A DNA stretch of 26,633 nt from JAAUTS01 sp038250235 (GTDB lineage Bacteria; Verrucomicrobiota; Verrucomicrobiia; Methylacidiphilales; JAAUTS01), in contig JBBSCO010000040.1 in NCBI GenBank assembly GCA_038250235.1, forward strand, positions 1 to 26,633. Direction: 5' to 3'. Shown here piece by piece: positions 14,915-20,519 of this stretch; position 1 is the stretch's first letter; each line of letters starts with the position of its first letter. The position numbers and the translations under genes are program-made. Below the pieces are notes generated by a model, which was not told where the DNA came from, did not search any database, and was given only the letters and a program-made list of their open reading frames with translations.

Positions 14915-16489
14915 ATGCCTTCAACCGCCAAATCCGCCTCCAAGATCATGGCGGCCGTCATGGGTTCACGGGTTCTGGGCCTCCTGCGGGAAGTCATCCT
15001 CAACGCCATCTTCGGTGCCGGCAAGGAACTAGACGCCCTCATCGCCGCCTTCCGCATCCCCAACCTGCTGCGGGACCTTTTTGCAGAAGGAGCCCTCTCC
15101 ACTGCCTTCGTCACCACCTTTTCCAAAAAACTGACGACAGAGGGCAAAGAAGAAGCCTTTCGTTTGGCCAACCTGGTCATGACGGCACTGATTCTGTTGA
15201 TGACTGTGGTGGTCCTGCTCGGTATCGTCTTCAGCGACAATCTCGTTCATCTCACCAACCCAGGCTTTTTCGAAAGTGCAGGCAAAGGCGAGTTGACGAT
15301 CGAACTCACCCGCATTCTCTTCCCGTTCATCCTGTTGGTTTCCCTGGCCGCCGTTTACATGGGACTACTGAACAGCCTCGGCAGCTTCGGCCTGCCCGCC
15401 TCCGCTTCCACTGCCTTCAACCTTGTTTCCATCGTCAGCGGCCTGGCCCTCGGTTGGTGGCTGGATCCGGGATTCGGGCCCCGGGCCATCTACGGTTTCG
15501 CCATCGGCACGGTCATCGGTGGGGCGGCGCAACTTCTCATCCAGGTTCCCAAAGCCATCAGCCTCGGCTATCGATTCCGTTTTAATTTCCAATTCAAGGA
15601 TTCCGGCCTGAAACAAATCCTCATCCTGATGACTCCAGCCGTCATCGGAGGTGCCGCCGTGCAGGTCAATGTCCTGGTCAATGGCTACTTTGCCTCCTTC
15701 CTCGGGGACGGTGCCATCACGTATCTCTATAACGCCTTCCGTCTGGTTCAACTACCCATCGGCCTCTTCGGCGTGGCCATCGCCACCGTCATTCTTCCCT
15801 CCGTCTCCCGCAGTGCAGCCGTCGCCGACCTGCCCGCCTTCCGATCAAAAATCCAGGAAGGGCTTCAACTGGTCTTTTTCCTATGTCTGCCAGCGGCGGT
15901 CGGTTGTGCGGTTTTGGCCGAACCCATCATCCGTATGATTTATGAACGGGGGGCTTTCCACGCAGAGGACACACGACAAACCGCATTGGTTTTACAGGCC
16001 TTCTGCCTGGGCTTGGCCGGTTATGCCGGAATCAAAGTGCTGGCTCCGGCTTTTTATGCTCTTGATTTGCCGCGCATCCCGCTTCGGGTCAGCCTGATCG
16101 GCATTGTGCTCAACCTCATTCTGAACCTTTTATTCCTGCGCGTGCTGGATCTGGGTCTGGCTTCCCTTCCGCTTTCCACCTCGCTGGTGGCCCTGCTCAA
16201 TTTCGGTCAACTCGCCCTGGCCCTTCGTCCCCGGCTGAACGGACTGGGCGACTCCACCCTTCTTCCAAGCCTGCTCAAAATCTTTACCGCGTGCGCCTTG
16301 ATGGGCCTACTCCTTTTAATCATCGTCAAAATTGCACCCTTTCCACCGGGCTTCCTTCCTTCCAGCGCTAGGCTCGCGGCCCTCATTTCCTTCGGTGCCC
16401 TGCTCTATTTGGGAACCTGTTATCTTCTGAAGATTCCCGAATTATTGAGCGTGATCCAAAACATTCAGCGGCGGCTTGGAACGAAGTAG
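14915..16489 (+). CDS. murJ: MurJ-like lipid II flippase (MVF family)
   Basis: The 524-residue polytopic protein has about 13-14 hydrophobic segments, as expected for MurJ, which flips undecaprenyl-linked peptidoglycan precursors across the inner membrane. The N-terminus carries the family hallmark 'SRVLGLLREVILNAIFGAGK' and 'AFRIPNLLRDLFAEGALSTA', and the interior has 'LPIGLFGVAIATVILPSVSR' and 'IIRMIYERGAF'. Arg residues in the N-terminal region and 'RIPNLLR' match residues lining the MurJ cavity. I chose ATG 14915 ('MPSTAKSASKIMAAV'). The frame is open from 14822, but that extension runs through a hairpin and a repeat. There is no Shine-Dalgarno. Confidence 0.95.
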   Translation: MPSTAKSASKIMAAVMGSRVLGLLREVILNAIFGAGKELDALIAAFRIPNLLRDLFAEGALSTAFVTTFSKKLTTEGKEEAFRLANLVMTALILLMTVVVLLGIVFSDNLVHLTNPGFFESAGKGELTIELTRILFPFILLVSLAAVYMGLLNSLGSFGLPASASTAFNLVSIVSGLALGWWLDPGFGPRAIYGFAIGTVIGGAAQLLIQVPKAISLGYRFRFNFQFKDSGLKQILILMTPAVIGGAAVQVNVLVNGYFASFLGDGAITYLYNAFRLVQLPIGLFGVAIATVILPSVSRSAAVADLPAFRSKIQEGLQLVFFLCLPAAVGCAVLAEPIIRMIYERGAFHAEDTRQTALVLQAFCLGLAGYAGIKVLAPAFYALDLPRIPLRVSLIGIVLNLILNLLFLRVLDLGLASLPLSTSLVALLNFGQLALALRPRLNGLGDSTLLPSLLKIFTACALMGLLLLIIVKIAPFPPGFLPSSARLAALISFGALLYLGTCYLLKIPELLSVIQNIQRRLGTK

Positions 16490-16762
16490 TAAAGAACGAT
16501 CATTCCCTCTCTAACACCCTGGGCGCAAAAAAGAACCCACAGACATCAAGCGAAGACAACGCGTTATCCATCAGTACAACTTCCCGTTGGAGTATTGCCT
16601 TTGAATCCTTTGTATGCTCAGGATGGCAAAAAATGGAATAGGAAACCGGGGTTCGGAGGCCTCGTCTTCAGCCTTTTCCAATCAATGTAGCCCCCAATCT
16701 TTTTCCTTCCCCTGTAGAAGCATTCCCTATACCTTCCTAGCTCGTCCAACGCGAAAACAACC
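16490..16762 (+). other. Intergenic region upstream of infA
   Basis: No gene-like frame is seen in these 273 bases between murJ and infA. They contain TGCTCAGGATGGCA (16615-16628), nearly identical to 3356-3369. An infA promoter is expected here, but I cannot point to a convincing -35/-10 pair. Confidence 0.4.
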
Positions 16763-17026
16763 ATGGCAGGAGATACAATCGAAGTCGAAGGAACGGTGAA
16801 AGCCGTCATGAAAGGCACCACCTTCCGGGTGGAGCTGAATAATAAACATGAAGTCCTGGCCCATATCTCCGGCAAAATGCGCAAGAACTTCATCCGCCTC
16901 AGTGTCGGCGATAAGGTGAAGATGGACATGAGCCCTTACGACCTGACCAAGGCCCGCATCACGTTCCGCGTGAACACCAATCCGTTTACCGGCCCCCCAC
17001 GTCCCGGCCAGCCCCGCAGGCGCTAA
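16763..17026 (+). CDS. infA: Translation initiation factor IF-1 with basic C-terminal tail
   Basis: The 87-residue protein is an S1/OB-fold IF-1: 'IEVEGTVKAVMKGTTFRVEL', 'HEVLAHISGKMRKNFIRLSV' and 'GDKVKMDMSPYDLTKARITF'. IF-1 binds the 30S A site and assists IF-2 and IF-3 in start selection. E. coli IF-1 has 72 residues and ends soon after 'DLSKGRIVFR'. Here about 15 more residues follow ('TNPFTGPPRPGQPRRR'), Pro-rich and basic, possibly an rRNA contact. The start ATG 16763 has no Shine-Dalgarno (GAAAACAACC precedes). rimO lies 111 nt downstream on the same strand. Confidence 0.95.
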   Translation: MAGDTIEVEGTVKAVMKGTTFRVELNNKHEVLAHISGKMRKNFIRLSVGDKVKMDMSPYDLTKARITFRVNTNPFTGPPRPGQPRRR

Positions 17027-17093
17027 ATAGTCCCTGCTCCTTTGTCCCCGGACATTGGTTCAGGGTTTTCTCAGAGGTTCCTCTTTCAATCAA

Positions 17094-17128
17094 ACTTGCG
17101 CCTTTGCGTCTTACAACCTTTGCGTTAA
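17094..17128 (+). repeat. Dispersed CTTTGCGTTAA-type repeat directly before rimO
   Basis: The copy reads ACTTGCGCCTTTGCGTCTTA and then CAACCTTTGCGTTAA. It ends 9 nt before the rimO ATG (17138), almost the same spacing as the copy before murJ. Confidence 0.7.
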
Positions 17129-17137
17129 TTTCTTCTC

Positions 17138-18817
17138 ATGAGCACCTCTACCCCAGTCGAAGCCCCCATCCGCGTGGGCATGATCTCGTTGGGTTGTGCC
17201 AAGAATCTTGTCGATGCCGAAATCATGCTCGGCTCCATGCTTAAAGACGGGGTGGAAATCACCAACGACCCCGCCGAAGCCGATGTTATCATCGTCAATA
17301 CCTGCTCCTTTATCGACTCCGCCCAGGAAGAAAGCGTCAACACCATCCTGGAATCCTCCCAACTCCGCGACAAGATCCGGCCGGGCCAGGGCCTGGTGGT
17401 ATCCGGTTGTCTTCCCCAACGTTTCCGCGATGACCTGCCCAAGCTGCTGCCTGAAGTGGATGCCTTCGTGGGAATCGATCAGGTGGCCAACATCACCCAG
17501 GCCGTCAAAAACGCGATCGAACGACGCAAAGAGCGGCTCCTCGCTCCCAAGACCAAGTCCGGCAAAAGCAAAAAGGTAGCCCAGACCCTGGCCGAACTCG
17601 ACAAGAACCGCCAAACCAGCCCTCACGAAGAGACAGAGTCGTTGCGCGGTTCGGACAAGTTCGGCAAAACCAGACAGGTTTTGACCACTCCTAAAAACCT
17701 GGCGCCACTGGTTGATGTCACCCAACGTCCTCTGTTTATTCCCGATTTCGGGACACCACGCTTCCGCCTGACTCCGAAACATTTCGCCTACCTGAAAATT
17801 GCCGAAGGCTGCAACCATCCCTGCAGCTTCTGCATCATCCCGCGCATGCGCGGCAGCCATCGTAGCCGCCAGCAGGCTGATATCATTCTCGAAGCAAAAA
17901 AACTAATCGCTGAAGGGGTCAAGGAAATCAACCTCATCTCCCAGGACTCCACCTATTACGGTCTGGATCTCCGCCCCAACCACAGCCGCGCTATTTCCTC
18001 CCCGGAAAAATTCAACGCAGCCACCAAATCACTGTCTGCCGACGCCACTACCCTCTGCACGCTTTTGCGGGAACTGAATGCCCTACCCGGCGATTTCTGG
18101 ATACGTCTTCTCTACACCCATCCAGCCCACTGGACGGATGAACTGATCCAGACCATTGCCGAATGCCCCAAGGTCGCCCGCTACATCGACATCCCCCTCC
18201 AGCACATCCACGAAAACATGCTGGAACGCATGCGCCGCGAAACCTCACGCGAATACATCGAAGAGTTGATTGCCAAGATCAGAAAGGGCATTCCCGGCAT
18301 CGCCATCCGAACCACTTTTATCGTGGGATTCCCCGGCGAGCGCGATGAATATTTCGAGTCCCTGCTCAATTTCATCAAAACCACCCGATTTGAACGTCTC
18401 GGCGTTTTCACCTACTCCCACGAGGAAGGAACCCGCGCCGCCTCGATGGTGGGACAACTTTCCGACAAGGTGAAGCAGAAGCGGCGCGAGCAGTCTATGG
18501 CCGCCCAACATCTGATCGCAAAGGAAGTCTCCCAAAGCTTTGTCGGCAAAACACTGCGCGTTCTGGTGGAAGGACAGGCCTCAGCCCGCGAGTTGAAAAA
18601 AGCCAATATCAGTTCCTGGGAACACGGCCTGATCCGCGAAGAAGACAGTGGAAAAACCAAGCTTAAAGGCAACTACTTGATTGGCCGGGGCGAAGCCGAT
18701 GCTCCCGACATCGACGGCCGTGTTTACATCCGGGGCGATGCCTCCATCGGAGAATTTACAGTGGTGAAAATCATCGGCCACACCGATTATGATCTGATCG
18801 CGGAAACAGTATCCTGA
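17138..18817 (+). CDS. rimO: Ribosomal protein S12 methylthiotransferase RimO, with large insertions
   Basis: RimO is a radical SAM enzyme that methylthiolates an aspartate of ribosomal protein S12. The N-terminal MTTase domain has its three cluster cysteines at Cys20 ('SLGCAKN'), Cys56 ('NTCSF') and Cys91 ('SGCLPQ'). The radical SAM motif 'CNHPCSFC' gives Cys225, Cys229 and Cys232, followed by 'IPRMRGSHRSR'. A C-terminal TRAM-like region contains 'RVYIRGDASIGEFTVVKIIG'. 'GCNHPCSFCIIPRMRG' and 'YTHPAHWTDELI' favour RimO over MiaB. At 559 residues it is over 100 longer than E. coli RimO (441). About 66 extra, Lys-rich residues lie between Cys91 and Cys225 (around residues 130-200), and about 25 lie near 283-307. 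It starts 9 nt after a dispersed repeat, with no Shine-Dalgarno. Confidence 0.94.
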   Translation: MSTSTPVEAPIRVGMISLGCAKNLVDAEIMLGSMLKDGVEITNDPAEADVIIVNTCSFIDSAQEESVNTILESSQLRDKIRPGQGLVVSGCLPQRFRDDLPKLLPEVDAFVGIDQVANITQAVKNAIERRKERLLAPKTKSGKSKKVAQTLAELDKNRQTSPHEETESLRGSDKFGKTRQVLTTPKNLAPLVDVTQRPLFIPDFGTPRFRLTPKHFAYLKIAEGCNHPCSFCIIPRMRGSHRSRQQADIILEAKKLIAEGVKEINLISQDSTYYGLDLRPNHSRAISSPEKFNAATKSLSADATTLCTLLRELNALPGDFWIRLLYTHPAHWTDELIQTIAECPKVARYIDIPLQHIHENMLERMRRETSREYIEELIAKIRKGIPGIAIRTTFIVGFPGERDEYFESLLNFIKTTRFERLGVFTYSHEEGTRAASMVGQLSDKVKQKRREQSMAAQHLIAKEVSQSFVGKTLRVLVEGQASARELKKANISSWEHGLIREEDSGKTKLKGNYLIGRGEADAPDIDGRVYIRGDASIGEFTVVKIIGHTDYDLIAETVS

Positions 18818-18848
18818 TTTTTTACCACACAACCGATAAGAGCCACGC

Positions 18849-18876
18849 GGCGGCAAGATGTTCCACAATTGTCGCC
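18849..18876 (+). terminator. Possible rimO terminator hairpin
   Basis: GGCGGCAA (18849-18856) and TTGTCGCC (18869-18876) pair over eight positions with one G-U, loop 12 nt, 32 nt after the rimO stop. There is no T-run, so the call is weak. Confidence 0.35.
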
Positions 18877-18895
18877 AAGCAAAGACATGGACGAA

Positions 18896-18932
18896 GGATC
18901 GGGTAGGGTTGCCCTTGGAATCTACCCGATCC
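18896..18932. terminator. 11-bp inverted repeat overlapping the vapC stop codon
   Basis: GGATCGGGTAG (18896-18906) and CTACCCGATCC (18922-18932) are perfect complements with a 15-nt loop. The right arm encodes the last residues and stop of VapC. It lies between the convergent rimO and vapC genes and could end transcription from both sides, although neither side has a T-run. Confidence 0.5.
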
Positions 18933-19308
18933 TCGCCAGGCTCGGAATCTTTTCATAGTGCGCATCCCGGCTGTAAAGAATCAGGTCATGCTCAATCGCC
19001 AGGGCCGCGATCCAGATATCATTGGTCGGGATCGGCGTTCCCGCTTTTCTTAGCTGACCATAAAGGGCCGCATAGTGATGCGTGGTCGAATCCGTGCCAT
19101 GGACCGAACGAACCCCTGACTGGTTCAATAACTGCTGAAGCACCCGCACCTGGTTCTGTCCCCGCCTGGTGACAAAAGCCCCGGCACGGATCTCCGCCAG
19201 GACGACAAAGGGGATGCAAAGCAAGGCCGCCGATTCCATAACGTGAATGACTTCTTCATCGCCCGCGCAGAAATCGATGAAACGGTTGGAGTCCATCAGT
19301 AGTCGCAT
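18922..19308 (-). CDS. vapC: VapC/FitB-like PIN-domain toxin ribonuclease
   Basis: The 128-residue PIN-domain protein has the expected acidic residues: Asp6 ('LLMDSNRFID', where most relatives have DTN), Glu39 ('VVLAEIRAG'), Asp97 ('TNDIWIAALA') and Asp115 ('SRDAHY'). VapC toxins cleave specific RNAs, often tRNA, with Mg2+. I chose ATG 19308, two bases after the antitoxin stop; the frame extends 12 nt upstream to a TTG inside the antitoxin gene. GGAAG just upstream can serve as Shine-Dalgarno. The protein appears intact. If the antitoxin is truly broken, this toxin must be silent, inactive, or countered from elsewhere. Confidence 0.88.
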   Translation of the reverse strand: MRLLMDSNRFIDFCAGDEEVIHVMESAALLCIPFVVLAEIRAGAFVTRRGQNQVRVLQQLLNQSGVRSVHGTDSTTHHYAALYGQLRKAGTPIPTNDIWIAALAIEHDLILYSRDAHYEKIPSLARIG

Positions 19309-19310
19309 GC

Positions 19311-19577
19311 CTACTTCCAATCTTCCGGGTTGATTTGATCCATTTCCGACAGGGTTTTGTTCCAGGCTTTACGATCCAGTTCCCCCGGTGCGGAAACCAG
19401 ATGCCCAAGCCGCCGGTAGCTCACTCTTTCTCCAGCCACACCCAGCCCACGTTGCAGGGCTTCCACCACCGCTTGATTCAGACTGATATCCAGATTTGCA
19501 GCTACCTCCCGTAAACGGTTGTCGGTCGATTCCGGTATATCCCGGATGGTATACTGGACTTTTTGCTTTTTCTTTAT
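19311..19577 (-). CDS. Ribbon-helix-helix/FitA-like antitoxin with no recognisable start codon
   Basis: The frame upstream of vapC reads 'KKKQKVQYTIRDIPESTDNR', 'LREVAANLDISLNQAVVEAL' and 'QRGLGV', a ribbon-helix-helix DNA-binding domain. A helical C-terminus 'SYRRLGHLVSAPGELDRKAW' and 'NKTLSEMDQINPEDWK' is the part that would wrap the toxin. It ends two bases before vapC, as expected for an operon. Between the upstream in-frame TGA and the domain there is no ATG, GTG or TTG. The codon at the expected start is ATA (19577-19575), one change from ATG. Alternatively, an ATG at 19593 in another frame would join if one A were removed from the A5 run at about 19563. This is a decayed start, a rare ATA start, or a base-call error. 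Confidence 0.72.
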   Translation of the reverse strand: MKKKQKVQYTIRDIPESTDNRLREVAANLDISLNQAVVEALQRGLGVAGERVSYRRLGHLVSAPGELDRKAWNKTLSEMDQINPEDWK

Positions 19578-19589
19578 GCCTGCATTGCA

Positions 19590-20423
19590 TCATTTTATTG
19601 CAGGCACGTCAACTCTATTCCGTCGGCGGAATTCCCCGGGGGTGTATCCAGTCTCTTTCTTGAAATGTCGGCAAAAATGGGCCGCATCCACATAGCCGTA
19701 TCTAACCGCGACTTCTTTCATGGGCATGTCTGTTTCCTTCAGGAGCCGGCCCGTTTCCTTTAAACGAAGTCGTTGCACGAATTCGCGCGGACCGATCCCC
19801 TGGTCCTTGCGGAACAGGGCGGAAAAGTGGGAAACACTCAGGGAATGGTAACGGGCAATCTGCTCAACGGAACGCGGAATCCCGGTGTTCTGTTCGAAAT
19901 AGGAGCGCGCCGCCTTCACTATCCGGCTTTGTCTTTCATTCAAAAGCGGTCTCTTCTTCCCGGTTTTGGCAACGCTTCCTGATACTGCACGCTCCATCAG
20001 CATCAAAAGCATCTCGAGGGCATTGCAGGCCATGACAGCGGAGTGTTTTTCTGCCGAATTCCATTCCAGTTCGATCCAGCGAAGCAATCCTTCCACCTGT
20101 GTCATATCGGCCATCTCCAGCTTCTTCCAGGCAACAGACGACAAGTCCCGCTGAGTGGATTCAAAACCCACCCACATAACACGGCCCTCTGCATTAGCCT
20201 CGACGTCCTCCTGATGGGTTGTTCCCGGAGGAAGCAAAAGGATCTCCCCTCTGTTCAAGACCATTCTCTTGCTCTTGCCCAGGGTCCATCGACACTGCCC
20301 GGAAAGAACCACTCCGAACTCATAAAAGGGGTGTTGATGCGGACCTGAATGGAAACTCCGCTGCGTGCTCTTTCTCATGCGGGCACACAAACATAAACGT
20401 AGATCCGATTGTATTTTAGCCAT
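19590..20423 (-). CDS. AraC-family transcriptional regulator
   Basis: The 277-residue regulator has an N-terminal cupin sensor ('SGPHQHPFYEFGVVLSGQCR', 'LNRGEILLLPPGTTHQED'). Its C-terminal double HTH is 'SVEQIARYHSLSVSHFSALF', 'RKDQGIGPREFVQRLRLKET' and 'MPMKEVAVRYGYVDAAHFCR', ending 'HFKKETGYTPGEFRRRN'. Such cupin-AraC proteins usually sense sugars or related metabolites. I chose ATG 20423 ('MAKIQSDLRLCLCARM') because AAGGG (20430-20434) sits six bases upstream as Shine-Dalgarno; the longer open frame runs into the divergent gene. It is divergent from the dehydrogenase/aldo-keto reductase fusion, its most likely target. Its 3' end is close to, but does not overlap, the antitoxin gene. Confidence 0.92.
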   Translation of the reverse strand: MAKIQSDLRLCLCARMRKSTQRSFHSGPHQHPFYEFGVVLSGQCRWTLGKSKRMVLNRGEILLLPPGTTHQEDVEANAEGRVMWVGFESTQRDLSSVAWKKLEMADMTQVEGLLRWIELEWNSAEKHSAVMACNALEMLLMLMERAVSGSVAKTGKKRPLLNERQSRIVKAARSYFEQNTGIPRSVEQIARYHSLSVSHFSALFRKDQGIGPREFVQRLRLKETGRLLKETDMPMKEVAVRYGYVDAAHFCRHFKKETGYTPGEFRRRNRVDVPAIK

Positions 20424-20444
20424 GATTAACCCTTCTTTTAGTCT

Positions 20445-20459
20445 AAAATCATCGATTTT
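20445..20459. promoter_or_regulatory. Candidate operator between araC-type gene and fusion gene
   Basis: AAAATC ATC GATTTT is an interrupted palindrome in the 96-bp space between the divergent starts (20423 and 20520). It sits 22 bp from the regulator start and could bind the AraC protein or overlap a promoter. AraC sites are usually direct repeats, so the call is tentative. Confidence 0.35.
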
Positions 20460-20519
20460 TACAAGCTTTTCCGCGATTCGTCCGATTGAGGCATCCCCTT
20501 TTTCATGTATCGTAAATTC

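Noticed and set aside
13952..17128. CTTTGCG repeats as a CRISPR or tandem array
   Set aside because: The copies are single, degenerate, widely spaced and lack regular spacers.
17111..17860. 249-codon minus-strand frame opposite rimO
   Set aside because: It overlaps the essential cysteine motifs of rimO and has no protein-like features of its own.
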